64,000 nt of DNA from Methylobacterium aquaticum (GCF_001043915.1 NZ_LABX01000112.1:1-64000); one strand, 5' to 3'. Shown: positions 1 through 11,676, counted from the first letter of the stretch. Notes: generated by a model from the letters alone, not told the origin. Numbers and translations: made by a program.

Positions 1-1694
1 AGGTGGCGTTGCCGGCGACGGCCAGGGTGCCGATGGAGTTGCCGGGGGCGACGGTGCCGCCGGATTGGGCCACGACGCCGCCGACCGTGCCGGTGCCGCC
101 GAGCAGGCCGCCGGCGCCGACCGTGACCTGGCCGGTGATGGTGCCGTTGGCGAAGAGCGCGCCGGTCTGGCCGATGGCGACGTCGGTGGTCAGCCGGTCG
201 GTGGCGGCCATCTGCAAGGTACCGATGACGTTGCCGAAGTAGCCGGCAGCCGAGTACAGGTCGACGCGGCTCCAGTAGCTGAGCGGCGTGCCGTAGAAGG
301 CTGTGAGCGCGTTCGACTCGGTGTTGACGACGATCTGGTTGATCGTGTCCGTGGCGAGGGTGCCGGAGAGGCCGCCATTCGGGGCGATCCGCTGGGCTGC
401 CGCGGAGCTGCCGCCGTAGATCGGGGCGAGCAGGATCGAGGCGTCGGGTCCGCCCGCGGGGGCCGCCTCGCGCGGCGCCTGCGCGAAGGTCAGGGTCGGC
501 AGGCCGAAGCTCTGGCGCTGCTGGTAGAGGGCCTGGTTCGCGGCGGACGGCAGGTAGGGGTTGTTGGCGGTGTTGGCGGCGCTTGCCGCGCAGGTCGCCA
601 CCGAGGCGCCGCACTGGGCCGCCAGGTAGCTCTGCATCTGGCTCGACGCCTGGGTGTACAGGCTCGGCAGGTCGATGGCGGTGCCGGTGGTTGCGGCGTT
701 GTTGATGTAGAGCGGGTTGGTGAAGGCCTGCGCCAGGTCGTAGGTCGCCAGCGCGCGGCCGCCGATGATGTCGAGCGGGTAGTGCACGCCGAGCACGATG
801 CGGCTCTCGCCGTATTCGGAGGCCCGCAGCAGCATGGATTGGTAGGCCTGCGGCGTGGTCATCGCCAGCAGGATGCCGTCGGTGAAGGCGTAGGTGGTGT
901 GGCCGCTCGGGAAAGACGGGTTGGTGGCGATGCCGTTGAGCGCCGTCGGGTCGAAGATGGTGTAGCGGCCCTGCGCGACCTGGATCGGGCGCGAGCTGCC
1001 GTAAACGTCCTGGCCCGGTTGCGTGTTGGTCACGCCGTAGGCGAGGTCGTAGACGCTGTCGCGGGTATTGGGCAGGCCGTTGAAGGTCGGGATGGTGTAG
1101 CCGGCGGGGGCGACAGCCGGGACCGGCACGTAGTTCGGCGGCGTGGTGCTGGGATTGTTGGCCGCGCCGTTGGCGAAGTAGTTCTTGGCGACGCCGAGAT
1201 CGTTGCCGGTGAAGCTGTAGGCGCGCGCGAGCAGGTTCACCACGCTGCCGAGGGGGCCGTTCGTCCCCGCGGCGGTGCCGGCGACGTAGATCGGGCCGAG
1301 CACCGGGCCGAGGCCACCGACCGGCTGCTGCGGCGTAATGCCGTTGATGACGGTCTGGGCCGGCAGGCCGCCGGCCAGGTTGGCGCCGGCGCCGTAGGTG
1401 CCGAGGCCCACCGAAGACAGGGTGTTGGTGGCCGAGCCGAGCAGGTTCTTGTCGCTGATCGCGAGTTGCTGCTGAAACAGGGTCGCGGTGTTGTTGTAGC
1501 GGACCGCCTGGTCGAGGTTCGCTTGCAGTGCCGCACGGCCGGTTGCCGTGGCATTCAGGCTCAAGAACGGGCTGAGCAGGTTGAGGACGTTGGCGCTGGT
1601 CGGTGCGATGGTGGCGGTCTGGGCATGGGCGTCCTCGGCCGCGAGCGTGGCCGCGGCGAGCGCGATGAGTGAGACGCTGTGTCTGAAGAGCATG
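1..1694 (-). CDS. Secreted PAP2-family acid phosphatase with autotransporter-like C-terminal region (3' end outside window)
   Basis: The minus-strand frame opens at an ATG at 1694 with a signal peptide (MLFRHSVSLIALAAATLAAE, mature end near AHAQ) and stays open to the window edge, giving about 564 residues. It carries the PAP2/class A acid phosphatase signatures PSFPSGHTTYAF and SRIVLGVHYPLDIIGGRALA, with the catalytic His residues. Near the window edge the protein becomes Gly-rich, with the GGTVAPGNSIGTLAVAGN motif typical of autotransporter passengers. The protein is therefore probably a phosphatase displayed or secreted through a C-terminal beta-barrel that lies outside the window. The barrel is inferred, not seen. 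The phosphatase assignment is firm; the natural substrate is unknown. Confidence 0.85.
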
Positions 1695-2028
1695 GCGAGA
1701 TCCCCCAGGCGGCCGGCCATCCGGCTCTCCCGCCCGTGGCGCAGGTTTAAGAAAACGCTACGCTTGGCGCATGTTCATAATCCCGTCATATTTTTACTTG
1801 TCTTAGCCTGTTGTTGCCGCAACACATTTTGTTTCTGCTTTGTGTAATTCATGTTTCTTCTTGTTTAAGAATTCGTATGACTTTGCCGGCAAGTGGGTTG
1901 ATCGACTGAGCGGCACCGGCGCGATCCCGGCCCGTCCCGATTTTTCGGCGCTACCCCCTCCTTGAAACCGGGCGACCGACCCCGCATGTAAATGTCGTTC
2001 ACATTTACATCCTGCGGGAGATCGTGAC
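1695..2028. other. AT-rich intergenic region between divergent genes
   Basis: This stretch holds no convincing gene. Positions 1740-1890 are strikingly AT-rich for this genome and should contain the promoter of the leftward phosphatase. The right part contains the inverted repeat described separately. I looked for a Pho box because of the phosphatase but found no pair of CTGTCAT repeats at the right spacing. Confidence 0.5.
1986..2010. promoter_or_regulatory. Perfect 10-bp inverted repeat, candidate operator of the DUF2852 gene
   Basis: ATGTAAATGT at 1986-1995 and its exact reverse complement ACATTTACAT at 2001-2010 are separated by five bases. The repeat ends 18 bases before the GTG start at 2029 and just before the GGGAG ribosome binding site at 2016-2020. 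A symmetrical AT-rich element in this GC-rich DNA looks like a dimeric repressor site. The regulator is unknown. Confidence 0.5.
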
Positions 2029-2454
2029 GTGTCGTATTCCTCTGCCCCCTGGTCGAGCGGCCGCGCCTGCCGCAACGGCCCGTTCCCGCGCCGCTCGTTC
2101 GAGATCGGCGCGATCGTCATCGGTTTCATCTATGCGTGGCCGTTGGCCGCGGCCTACGTGGTGTGGAAGCTCATGGGTTATCCGGCTCTGAACGAGATGA
2201 AGTCCTTCGCCGAGCGGTCCTTCCGCGATGGCGTCTCGGGCTTCTCCGGCTTCGGCGCCGCCCGCCGCGACAGCGGCAACTGGGCCTTCGAGGAGTATCG
2301 CCGCAAGGAGATCGAGCGCCTCGAAGAGGAGCGCCGCCGCCTCGAGGAGGAGAGCCGCGCCTTCACCGAGTTCGTGGACGAGCTGAAGCGCGCCCGCGAC
2401 CGCGAGCAGTTCGACGCCTTCATGGCCCGCCGCCGCGCCGGCTCGAATTACTGA
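2029..2454 (+). CDS. DUF2852 family membrane protein
   Basis: This 141-residue protein has one hydrophobic segment near residues 27-48 (GAIVIGFIYAWPLAAAYVVW). A highly charged helical tail follows, rich in Glu and Arg (residues 85-135). The ending pattern GN-AFEEYRRKEIERLEEE then FVDELKRARDREQFDAFMARR is characteristic of DUF2852, an alphaproteobacterial family of unknown function. The GTG start at 2029 is supported by GGGAG nine bases upstream. The tail probably forms a cytoplasmic coiled coil. The gene stands alone behind the inverted repeat at 1986-2010. Confidence 0.85.
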   Translation: MSYSSAPWSSGRACRNGPFPRRSFEIGAIVIGFIYAWPLAAAYVVWKLMGYPALNEMKSFAERSFRDGVSGFSGFGAARRDSGNWAFEEYRRKEIERLEEERRRLEEESRAFTEFVDELKRARDREQFDAFMARRRAGSNY

Positions 2455-2557
2455 GACGGGCGGCCCGCTGCCCGGACGATGGGCGGCGGGCGCCTCCGGC
2501 TTGAGCTTGACGCGCCGAATCGCCCGGGGCTAGGCTCCACAAGGTCAAGCACTCGAC

Positions 2558-2586
2558 AGGCTCCTCGCGGACCCCGCGGGGAGCCT
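2558..2586 (+). terminator. 13-bp GC-rich hairpin, terminator or leader hairpin
   Basis: The left arm 2558-2570 (AGGCTCCTCGCGG) pairs with 2574-2586 over 13 positions, with one T-G wobble and a three-base loop. TCTCC follows but there is no true T-run. It lies 104 bases after the DUF2852 stop and 26 bases before the URC1-like start, so it may end the first transcript or sit in the leader of the second. Confidence 0.5.
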
Positions 2587-2612
2587 TCTCCGTTGAAGGA
2601 CGGCGCGGCCGC

Positions 2613-3863
<1,251 letters not shown>

Positions 3864-3920
3864 GTAGAACCGGGCGGTTCTGACGACCGCCGATGGTGCC
3901 CGCCCGAACTGCCCCTGGAG

Positions 3921-5156
3921 ATGCCCGTGCCTGAGTTTTCGACCGCCCGCAGCCTGCTCTCGGCCCGGGCGGTGCGTGCCCGCGCCGAGATCCTGCTCAA
4001 GGCCGGGCTCGACGGGCGGCTCGACCATTTCGTCGTCGACCTCGACCGCCTCGGACCCTGCGCCGATGTCGTCGTCGAGACGATTCGAGACGCCTATCCG
4101 GACCTCGCGATCCCGTACCATGCCCGCTGGCGCCACTTCTCGGTCGGCGGCTTCGAGCGCTGGGGTTCCCTCGTCCACGCCGCGCCCTTCGAGGACCCGG
4201 CCGAGCAGGCCCGCGCGGCCTTCGACCTCGTGGTGGTGAGCGTGCTGCTCGATGCCGGCGCCGGCCCGACCTGGCGCTACGAGGAGGGCCGCACCGGGGA
4301 GACCTATGCCCGTTCCGAGGGGCTGGCGGTGGCGAGCTTCGACATGTTCGTCTCCGGCCTGTTCTCCTCCGAGCCGGAGGATCCGTTCCGGGCCGATGCC
4401 CGGGCCCTGGCGACCCTGACCGAAGCCGAACTCGCCGACGGTTTCCAGGTCACGCCGACCAATCCCCTCGTCGGCCTGTCCGGCCGCACCGCGCTCCTCA
4501 ACCGCCTCGGCCAGGTCGCGGCGGCCGATCCCGAGGGGTTCGGGCCGCAGGCGCGGCCCGGCTTCCTGTTCGACCGCATCACGGCGCGGGCCCGCGACGG
4601 CGCGGTCTCGGCCGAGGCGGTGCTGGAGGTGCTGCTGACCCATCTCGGCCCGATCTGGCCCGGGCGCATCGTCCTCGATGGTGTCGATCTCGGCGACACC
4701 TGGCGCCATCCGCTCGCCGGCGGCACCGGGCCCACGGAGGGGCTGGTGCCGTTCCACAAGCTGTCGCAGTGGCTGGCCTATTCGCTGCTGGAGCCGCTGG
4801 AGGAGGCTGGCCTGACCGTCACCGGCCTCGACGCCCTGACCGGCCTGCCGGAATACCGCAACGGCGGCCTCTTCCTCGATACCGGGGTGCTGGCCCTGCG
4901 CCGGCCGGAGGAGGCGGCGCAGGCGCATCCGGTCGAGTCGCGTCTGGTCGTCGAGTGGCGGGCCCTCACCGTGGCGCTCCTCGACCGGCTGGCGCCGCTG
5001 GTGCGCGAGCGTCTGGAGATCGCGGATCCGGCCGACCTGCCGCTCGCCAAGGTGCTGGAGGGCGGCACCTGGGCCACCGGCCGGCGCCTCGCCAGGGCGC
5101 TGCGGCCCGAGGGCGCGCCGCCGCTGGCGATCGCGAGCGACGGCACCGTATTCTGA
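3921..5156 (+). CDS. DUF1688 family protein, URC4 type (uracil catabolism)
   Basis: This 411-residue protein matches DUF1688, the family of yeast URC4/URG3. Its N-terminus ([20 protein letters not shown]) and the motif [14 protein letters not shown] are recognisable family features. The chemical step is not established. In the yeast pathway it acts with URC1 and a uracil phosphoribosyltransferase, and the same three genes are consecutive here. The gene begins 57 bases after the URC1-like stop, and its own stop is 32 bases before the upp start, so the three are probably one transcript. I see no signal peptide or membrane segment; the protein is likely cytosolic. Confidence 0.85.
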   Translation: MPVPEFSTARSLLSARAVRARAEILLKAGLDGRLDHFVVDLDRLGPCADVVVETIRDAYPDLAIPYHARWRHFSVGGFERWGSLVHAAPFEDPAEQARAAFDLVVVSVLLDAGAGPTWRYEEGRTGETYARSEGLAVASFDMFVSGLFSSEPEDPFRADARALATLTEAELADGFQVTPTNPLVGLSGRTALLNRLGQVAAADPEGFGPQARPGFLFDRITARARDGAVSAEAVLEVLLTHLGPIWPGRIVLDGVDLGDTWRHPLAGGTGPTEGLVPFHKLSQWLAYSLLEPLEEAGLTVTGLDALTGLPEYRNGGLFLDTGVLALRRPEEAAQAHPVESRLVVEWRALTVALLDRLAPLVRERLEIADPADLPLAKVLEGGTWATGRRLARALRPEGAPPLAIASDGTVF

Positions 5157-5188
5157 ACCTGGGTGTGATCGTGGACAGGGAGATGGCG

Positions 5189-5851
5189 ATGCAGGGTGCG
5201 GGTGCGCGCGGGGAGACCGGGGTGGCGCCGGTCACGGTGGTCGACCACCCGCTGGTGCAGCACAAGCTGACCCTGATGCGGGACAAGGCCCGCTCGACCA
5301 AGGGCTTCCGCCAGCTCCTGAACGAGATCGGGATGCTGCTCGCCTACGAGGTCACCCGCGACCTGCCGCTGGAGCCGGTGGAGATCGAGACACCCCTCGT
5401 CACGATGCAGGGCGCGCAGATCGCCGGCAAGAAGCTCGTCCTGGCGCCGATCCTGCGTGCCGGCGTCGGCTTCCTCGACGGGATGCTGTCGCTCCTGCCG
5501 TCTGCCCGCGTCGCCCATATCGGGCTCTACCGCGACCCCGATTCGCTGGAGGCGGTGGAATACTACTTCAAGGCTCCGTCCGATCTCGCCGACCGCACCG
5601 TCCTGGTCCTCGACCCGATGCTGGCGACGGCGAATTCGGCGGTCGCCGCGGTCGACCGGCTGAAGGAGCGCGGCGCCCGCGACCTGCGCTTCGTCTGCCT
5701 GCTGGCCGCGCCGGAGGGGCTCGCCAAGTTCCAGGGCTCCCACCCGGACGTGCCGGTCTGGACCGCCTCGATCGACAGCCACCTCAACGAGCACGGCTAC
5801 ATCCTGCCGGGCCTCGGCGATGCCGGCGACCGGATGTACGGGACGCGCTGA
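5189..5851 (+). CDS. upp: Uracil phosphoribosyltransferase
   Basis: This enzyme converts uracil and PRPP to UMP. Family motifs are clear: KTLMRDK-type N-terminus ([17 protein letters not shown]), [20 protein letters not shown], the PRPP loop [12 protein letters not shown], and the C-terminal uracil-binding [12 protein letters not shown]. The ATG at 5189 is preferred because AGGGAG lies six bases upstream. An in-frame ATG at 5183 would sit directly on the ribosome binding site. From 5189 the protein is 220 residues, close to the usual 210. In this context it probably feeds uracil into the URC degradation route as UMP as well as into salvage. Confidence 0.93.
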   Translation: MQGAGARGETGVAPVTVVDHPLVQHKLTLMRDKARSTKGFRQLLNEIGMLLAYEVTRDLPLEPVEIETPLVTMQGAQIAGKKLVLAPILRAGVGFLDGMLSLLPSARVAHIGLYRDPDSLEAVEYYFKAPSDLADRTVLVLDPMLATANSAVAAVDRLKERGARDLRFVCLLAAPEGLAKFQGSHPDVPVWTASIDSHLNEHGYILPGLGDAGDRMYGTR

Positions 5852-5916
5852 CCCCTTGCCGGGCCCGCTCCCGCGCGGCAGGTAGGGACGGACATCCCGT
5901 CAACCGGAGCCGCCCC

Positions 5917-6924
5917 ATGCCGTCGATCCCCGCCACCATGCGCCAAGTCTGCTTCAACGGGGCCGGCGGGCCGGAGGTGATCGGGATCGAGACCGCGCCG
6001 GTGCCCCGTCCCGGCCCGAACCAGGTGCTGGTCGAGGTGGCGGCGGCCGGCGTGAACCGGCCCGATTGCCAGCAGCGCGCCGGCAAATACCCGCCGCCGC
6101 CCGGCGCCACCGCAGTGCCGGGGCTCGAGATCGCCGGCCGCATCGTCGCCCTCGGGGAGGGCGTCACGACCCTGAGCGAAGGCCAGGAGGTCTGCGCGCT
6201 GACGATCAGCGGCGGCTATGCCGAGTATTGCGTCGCCGATGCGTCGCTCTGCCTGCCGAAGCCCGGCCCGCTCTCGCTCATCGAGGCGGCGGGCCTGCCG
6301 GAGAACTACTGGACGGTCTGGACCAACGTGTTCGAGCGCGGCCGCCTGCACAAGGGCGAGCGCTTCCTCGTCCATGGCGGGTCGAGCGGCATCGGCTCGA
6401 CGGCGATCCAGCTCGCCAAGCAGTTCGGTGCCACGGTCTTCGCCACCGCCGGCTCGGCCGAGAAATGCGCCTTCTGCGAATCGCTCGGGGCCGATCACGC
6501 CATCAATTACCGCGAGGCCGATTTCGCCGCCGAAGTGAAGCGTCTGACCGAGGGCCAGGGCGTCGACGTGATCCTCGACATGGTCGGCGCGGCCTATCTG
6601 GAGCGCAACGTGAAGTCGCTGGCGCTGGAGGGACGCCTCGTCATCATCGCGTTCCTGCAAGGTTTCCAGGCCGAGAACCTCAACCTGACGCCGATCATGA
6701 TCCGGCGCCTCACCGTGACCGGCTCGACCCTGCGACCCCGCACCGTGGCCCAGAAGGCGGCGATCGCCGAGGGCCTGCGCCAGGAGGTCTGGCCGCTGCT
6801 GGAGGCCGGCACCGTCAAGCCGGTGATCCACGCCACCTTCCCGCTCGACCAGGCGCGGGAGGCCCACGCCCTGATGGAATCGAGCGCCCATCTCGGCAAG
6901 ATCATGCTGCTGACCGGCAAGTAG
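5917..6924 (+). CDS. NAD(P)H-quinone oxidoreductase, PIG3-type MDR family
   Basis: This 335-residue medium-chain dehydrogenase/reductase lacks the structural zinc Cys cluster. It resembles the PIG3/TIGR02824 quinone oxidoreductases: MRQVCFNGAGGPEVI at the start, AAGVNRPDCQQRAGKYPPPPG, and the NADPH-binding segment LVHGGSSGIGSTAIQLAKQ. Such enzymes reduce quinones with NADPH in the cytosol. The gene follows upp by 65 bases on the same strand, but nothing ties it functionally to uracil metabolism. Start at ATG 5917; a second ATG eight codons later is also possible. Confidence 0.87.
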   Translation: MPSIPATMRQVCFNGAGGPEVIGIETAPVPRPGPNQVLVEVAAAGVNRPDCQQRAGKYPPPPGATAVPGLEIAGRIVALGEGVTTLSEGQEVCALTISGGYAEYCVADASLCLPKPGPLSLIEAAGLPENYWTVWTNVFERGRLHKGERFLVHGGSSGIGSTAIQLAKQFGATVFATAGSAEKCAFCESLGADHAINYREADFAAEVKRLTEGQGVDVILDMVGAAYLERNVKSLALEGRLVIIAFLQGFQAENLNLTPIMIRRLTVTGSTLRPRTVAQKAAIAEGLRQEVWPLLEAGTVKPVIHATFPLDQAREAHALMESSAHLGKIMLLTGK

Positions 6925-6959
6925 AGACGACCGCGCGGCGCGCACGGCATCCGCGCGCA

Positions 6960-7044
6960 GGAACCTCGGCTGATCGGTGACGTTGCCCGACATATCGATC
7001 CACCGCCCGGCGCGACGCCCGCCGGGCCTTCAGCCCGAGGTTCC
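6960..7044 (+). promoter_or_regulatory. Structured leader enclosing the ribosome binding site of the next gene
   Basis: Positions 6960-6973 (GGAACCTCGGCTGA) pair with 7030-7044 over 14 bases with one bulged C. Inside lies a second perfect 8-bp hairpin, 7005-7012 with 7020-7027 (GCCCGGCG and its complement). The right arm contains the CGAGG that should act as ribosome binding site for the ATG at 7047. If formed in RNA, the structure would hide that site. Confidence 0.5.
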
Positions 7045-7046
7045 CC

Positions 7047-7361
7047 ATGGACAACAACCGTATCGTCGAGACCCCGACCGCGGCCCGCCAGGGCGCGAAG
7101 GGCCGCCCTGTCCTCTACGTGCTGGTCGGCAGCCTCGCCCTCCTGGCGGTCGCCATGGTGGCCCTGCTCGGCTGGAACGGCTCGAATGCCCCGAAGGACT
7201 ATGCCAGCCAGAGCCAGGACGCCTCGCGCCAGCAGATCACCGGCTCACCCACGGGCAGCGGCGGCACCTCGTCGGCGAACAGCGCTGGCGTGCCGGCCGG
7301 CAACCCGGCTTATCCGGCTCCGGCCGAGCCGAAGTCGACGGGCTCGACCAACGCCAAGTGA
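7047..7361 (+). CDS. Small single-pass membrane protein with disordered tail
   Basis: This 104-residue protein of unknown function has a short cytoplasmic N-terminus and one membrane segment near residues 25-45 (LYVLVGSLALLAVAMVALLGW). Its tail of about 55 residues is rich in Ser, Gly, Pro, Ala and Asn and is probably disordered and periplasmic. No family motif is visible. The start codon lies two bases after the large inverted repeat at 6960-7044, so its translation may depend on RNA structure. A terminator-like hairpin follows at 7461-7493. Confidence 0.7.
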   Translation: MDNNRIVETPTAARQGAKGRPVLYVLVGSLALLAVAMVALLGWNGSNAPKDYASQSQDASRQQITGSPTGSGGTSSANSAGVPAGNPAYPAPAEPKSTGSTNAK

Positions 7362-7460
7362 TCCGGCGGGCCAAGCGGTCCGACGGCAAGTAAGCAACGC
7401 CACGTGTTCCGACACCGAGTGCGTGCTGGACTGACTTGAGCGAGCGGCACGAAGACGGAC

Positions 7461-7493
7461 AAGGGCCGCCTTTCCCACCGGGAGGCGGCCCTT
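7461..7493 (+). terminator. Terminator-like hairpin
   Basis: AAGGGCCGCCT (7461-7471) and AGGCGGCCCTT (7483-7493) form a perfect 11-bp stem with an 11-base loop, followed by a short pyrimidine-rich run CCTCTGTCTT. It lies 100 bases after the small membrane protein gene and probably ends that transcript. Confidence 0.7.
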
Positions 7494-7615
7494 CCTCTGT
7501 CTTGGAGATCCCTCTTGGACATCCCTGGGAGCGCGGATCCGTGGACTGACGGGAATGTGAGTCCCCTCCGCCCGGCGCGGTCCTTTACCCTCCCACACTC
7601 GGCGGGGAGGATCCT

Positions 7616-8104
7616 GTGGTCGCGATGCGGCGGGTGATGAAGTTCCTCCACACGATGGGGGCCATCGGCCTGATGGGCGCGATGGCGTCCCTAGTCGTGA
7701 TGCTCAGTGTGACGCCACCACCGGCCGTCTTGTCCGGTTACGCCCTGATGCGCAGTGCCATGGCGGCTGTCGCCACCTGGGTCTTCCTGCCGTCGCTTGC
7801 TCTGATGCTCGTCGCCGGCCTGCTGGCCATCGCGCTCAACCGGGCCTTCCACAATGCCGGCTGGGCCTGGGTGAAGCTCGCGACCGGCATCCTGATGTTC
7901 GAATACGGCTTCGTCGGCGTTCAGGGGCCGATGCAGCGGGAGGCCGAGCGCAGCGCGCAGGCTTTGGCCGGCCGGGTCGATCCCGCGACCCTGGCCGAGT
8001 CGCTCGGCGCCGAGCGGGGCACGCTGTGGGTGCTGCTCGCGATCGCGACCGCGAACGTGGTGCTGGGGATCTGGCGTCCCCGCATCCTGATCCGGGTCCG
8101 CTGA
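7616..8104 (+). CDS. Four-TM inner membrane protein, possibly DUF2269-like
   Basis: This 162-residue hydrophobic protein has four predicted membrane segments: about 10-33, 45-75, 82-105 and 138-156. Its start, MRRVMKFLHTMGAIGLMGA, and the conserved-looking FLHT recall small DUF2269-type integral membrane proteins, but that link is tentative. The GTG at 7616 is chosen because GGGGAGG lies six bases upstream; ATG at 7625 is an alternative. It converges with the 3-hydroxybutyryl-CoA dehydrogenase gene 51 bases away. Function unknown. Confidence 0.75.
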   Translation: MVAMRRVMKFLHTMGAIGLMGAMASLVVMLSVTPPPAVLSGYALMRSAMAAVATWVFLPSLALMLVAGLLAIALNRAFHNAGWAWVKLATGILMFEYGFVGVQGPMQREAERSAQALAGRVDPATLAESLGAERGTLWVLLAIATANVVLGIWRPRILIRVR

Positions 8105-8155
8105 CCGGCCGGCGGCACCTCGGCGGCGCGGCCTCACATCGCCGGTCGACGGATC

Positions 8156-9037
<882 letters not shown>

Positions 9038-9084
9038 CACGTCCCTGCCTTCCGCCACGCCGTCCCGAGCGTTCATATCACCGC

Positions 9085-9104
9085 GCCTTCGCAGATGCGA
9101 AGGC
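9085..9104 (-). terminator. 9-bp palindromic hairpin between etfA and hbd
   Basis: GCCTTCGCA (9085-9093) and TGCGAAGGC (9096-9104) are perfect complements around two bases. A two-base loop is too tight for all nine pairs, so the terminal pair would open. There is no T-run. It may be an attenuating or RNA-stabilising hairpin in the etfA-hbd gap, or simply an extragenic palindrome. Confidence 0.4.
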
Positions 9105-9193
9105 TTCCGGCTAAGCTCGCGCCGGTCTCCTTGCCGCCCCCCGCACCCGTCGGGCGAGGGGCGGTTCGCCGTCAGCCCCCGGTCAGCGCGTCA

Positions 9194-10144
9194 TCAGCCC
9201 TTGGCCTTGGCGATCGCCTGCTGGAGGTCCGGCACGACCTGGAACAGGTCGCCGACCAGGCCGTAATCGGCCACCTGGAAGATCGGCGCTTCCTCGTCCT
9301 TGTTGATCGCGACGATGACCTTCGAGTCCTTCATGCCGGCGAGGTGCTGGATCGCCCCCGAGATGCCGACCGCGACATAGAGGTCCGGCGCCACCACCTT
9401 GCCGGTCTGGCCGACCTGCCAGTCGTTCGGGGCGTAGCCGGCATCGACCGCCGCGCGCGAGGCGCCGACCGCGGCACCGAGCGAATCGGCGAGCGGCTCG
9501 ATCAGCTCCTTGAACTTCTCGGCCGAGCCGAGCGAGCGGCCACCCGACACGATGATGCGGGCGCCGGCCAGTTCCGGACGGTCGGACTTGGCGATCTCCT
9601 CGCCCTTGAACGACGACTTTGCCTCCGGAGCGGCCGCCACCGCGGCGGCCTCGACCGGGGCGGCGGCACCGCCCTCGGGGGTCGCCTGGAAGGCGGCGGT
9701 CCGCACCGTGATCACCCGCTTGGCGTCGGTCGCCTGCACGGTCTGGATCGCGTTGCCGGCATAGATCGGCCGCTCGAAGGTGTCGGGGCCGACCACCTTG
9801 ATGATGTCCGAGACCTGGGCCACGTCGAGCAGGGCGGCGACGCGCGGCAGCACGTTCTTGCCCTCGGTCGAGGCGGCGGCGATCACGGTGTCGTAGGCGG
9901 CGGCAAGCTCGGCGACGAGCGCCGCGGTCGGCTCGGCGAGGAGGTGGTCGAAGGCGGCGTCCGCCGCCACCAGCACCTTCTCGACGCCGTCGAGCTTGGC
10001 GGCGGCCTCGGCCGCCGCTTGCGCGTCGGCGCCGACCAGGAGTGCGTGGACCGGGGCGCCGAGCTGCTTGGCCGCCGTCAGGGCCTTGGTGCTGGCGTCC
10101 TTCACGGCGCCGCCGGCATGCTCGACCAGCAGGAGAGTGGTCAT
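9194..10144 (-). CDS. etfA: Electron transfer flavoprotein alpha subunit
   Basis: This 316-residue subunit carries the FAD of the heterodimeric electron carrier that passes electrons from acyl-CoA dehydrogenases to ETF-quinone oxidoreductase. The C-terminal FAD domain is unmistakable: [13 protein letters not shown], then [30 protein letters not shown]. The start is ATG 10144 ([12 protein letters not shown]). The gene follows etfB after a 43-base gap and shares its transcript. Confidence 0.95.
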   Translation of the reverse strand: MTTLLLVEHAGGAVKDASTKALTAAKQLGAPVHALLVGADAQAAAEAAAKLDGVEKVLVAADAAFDHLLAEPTAALVAELAAAYDTVIAAASTEGKNVLPRVAALLDVAQVSDIIKVVGPDTFERPIYAGNAIQTVQATDAKRVITVRTAAFQATPEGGAAAPVEAAAVAAAPEAKSSFKGEEIAKSDRPELAGARIIVSGGRSLGSAEKFKELIEPLADSLGAAVGASRAAVDAGYAPNDWQVGQTGKVVAPDLYVAVGISGAIQHLAGMKDSKVIVAINKDEEAPIFQVADYGLVGDLFQVVPDLQQAIAKAKG

Positions 10145-10187
10145 GGCGTGTCGTTCCTTCCTATCGAGGGATGCCGTCACGTCCTCG

Positions 10188-10937
10188 TCAGAGGACGCCG
10201 GCCTCGACCTTCAGCTTGTTGACGAGCTCGGCGGCGTTCGCGACCTTGACGCCGGCCTTGCGGCCGCCCGGCTCGACGGTCTTGAGCACCTTCAGGCGCG
10301 GCGCGATGTCGACCCCGAGGGCCGACGGCTCGACCGTGTCGAGGGGCTTCTTCTTCGCCTTCATGATGTTGGGCAGCGAGGCGTAGCGCGGCTCGTTGAG
10401 GCGCAGGTCCGTGGTGACGATCGCCGGCAGCGTCAGGGTCAGGGTCTGGAGGCCGCCGTCGATCTCGCGCACCACGTCGAGGTTGCCGTCGCCGATCTCG
10501 AGCTTGAACGCGAAGGTGCCCTGCGGCCAGCCGAGCAGGGCGGCCAGCATCTGGCCGGTCTGGTTCGAATCGTCGTCGATCGCCTGCTTGCCGAGGATGA
10601 CGAGATCCGGGCTCTCCTTATCCACCAGCGCCTTGAGGAGCTTGGCGACGGCGAGCGGCTCGACGGCGGCATCGGTCTTGACCAGGATGCCCCGGTCGGC
10701 GCCCATGGCGAGGGCGGTGCGGATGGTCTCCTGGGCCTGCTGCGGCCCGATCGAGACGGCGACGATCTCGGTGACCTTGCCCTTCTCCTTGAGGCGGATC
10801 GCCTCCTCGACGGCGATCTCGTCGAAGGGGTTCATCGACATCTTCACGTTGGCGAGTTCGACGCCCGAGCCGTCCGGCTTGACCCGGATCTTCACGTTGT
10901 AGTCGACCACCCGCTTGACGGGCACCAGGACCTTCAT
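10188..10937 (-). CDS. etfB: Electron transfer flavoprotein beta subunit
   Basis: This 249-residue subunit begins [20 protein letters not shown] and binds AMP in the ETF heterodimer. Family features include [16 protein letters not shown] and the signature region around [40 protein letters not shown] upstream of ATG 10937 supports the start. It is first of the etfB-etfA pair and lies 163 bases downstream of the adenosyltransferase gene; that gap probably contains the promoter. Confidence 0.95.
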   Translation of the reverse strand: MKVLVPVKRVVDYNVKIRVKPDGSGVELANVKMSMNPFDEIAVEEAIRLKEKGKVTEIVAVSIGPQQAQETIRTALAMGADRGILVKTDAAVEPLAVAKLLKALVDKESPDLVILGKQAIDDDSNQTGQMLAALLGWPQGTFAFKLEIGDGNLDVVREIDGGLQTLTLTLPAIVTTDLRLNEPRYASLPNIMKAKKKPLDTVEPSALGVDIAPRLKVLKTVEPGGRKAGVKVANAAELVNKLKVEAGVL

Positions 10938-11100
10938 GATCGTCGCATCCTTCAGGATGAAGGGGCGATCGTGGTCGGGCCCTCCCTCTGGCCGGCCCGC
11001 GATCATCCCCGATGGAGCAAGGTGGCGCGGACCGTAGCGGCCGATTTTCCGACTTGTCAACGCGCCCCGGAGACCCGCCGCCCACCGTTCAGGGCAGGTC

Positions 11101-11676
11101 TTAAGTCCGGGTTTTCCCGGGCACCCACAGCACGTCGGCGGCCCCGCCGTCATTGGCGACCCGGGCGGCGACGAACAGGAAATCCGACAGGCGGTTCAGG
11201 TACTGGATCGCCACCGGCGAGACGGTCTCGCCCGGCGTCGCCGCCAGGGCCACCGCCAGACGCTCGGCCCGGCGGCAGACCGTGCGGGCGAGGTGGAGCG
11301 CCGCCGCGGCAGGCGAGCCGCCGGGCAGCACGAAGGAGCGCAAGGGGCTGAGCCCGGCATTCAGCGCGTCGATCTCGCGCTCCACCCGCTCGACCTGGGC
11401 GGCGACGATCCGCAGCGGCTCGTAGGCGAGGGGCTCGCCCGTCTCCGGCGTCGCGAGATCGGCGCCGAGATCGAACAGGTCATTCTGCATCCGCCCCAGC
11501 ATCGCGTCGAGTTCGCCCGTCGTATGCAGGCGGGCCAGCCCCAGGCAGGCATTGGTCTCGTCGACGGTGCCGTAGGTCTCGACGCGGAGATCCGCCTTCG
11601 AGCGGCGCTCGCCGCTGGCGAGGGCGGTGGTGCCGGAATCGCCGGTGCGGGTATAGATGCGGTTGAGGACGACCAC
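11101..11676 (-). CDS. Cob(I)yrinic acid a,c-diamide adenosyltransferase, PduO/MMAB type
   Basis: This 191-residue enzyme transfers adenosyl from ATP to reduced corrinoid, making adenosylcobalamin for mutases. The ATP-binding N-terminus [20 protein letters not shown] and the C-terminal [25 protein letters not shown] are diagnostic of the PduO/MMAB type. This is unrelated in fold to the CobO enzyme also encoded here at 57773. The GTG start at 11676 is chosen because AGGGAG lies six bases upstream. Co-location with ETF genes and hydroxybutyryl-CoA dehydrogenase suggests service to B12-dependent acyl-CoA metabolism. Confidence 0.92.
   Translation of the reverse strand: MVVLNRIYTRTGDSGTTALASGERRSKADLRVETYGTVDETNACLGLARLHTTGELDAMLGRMQNDLFDLGADLATPETGEPLAYEPLRIVAAQVERVEREIDALNAGLSPLRSFVLPGGSPAAAALHLARTVCRRAERLAVALAATPGETVSPVAIQYLNRLSDFLFVAARVANDGGAADVLWVPGKTRT

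Noticed and set aside
65-1672. Long plus-strand open frame opposite the phosphatase
   Set aside because: It is the antisense shadow of the minus-strand PAP2 gene; Arg/Gly/Val-rich composition and no family features, as expected from GC-rich antisense.
1780-1805. Possible Pho box before the acid phosphatase (CCGTCAT and TTGTCTT)
   Set aside because: The half-sites are 15 bases apart rather than 11 and the second matches poorly.
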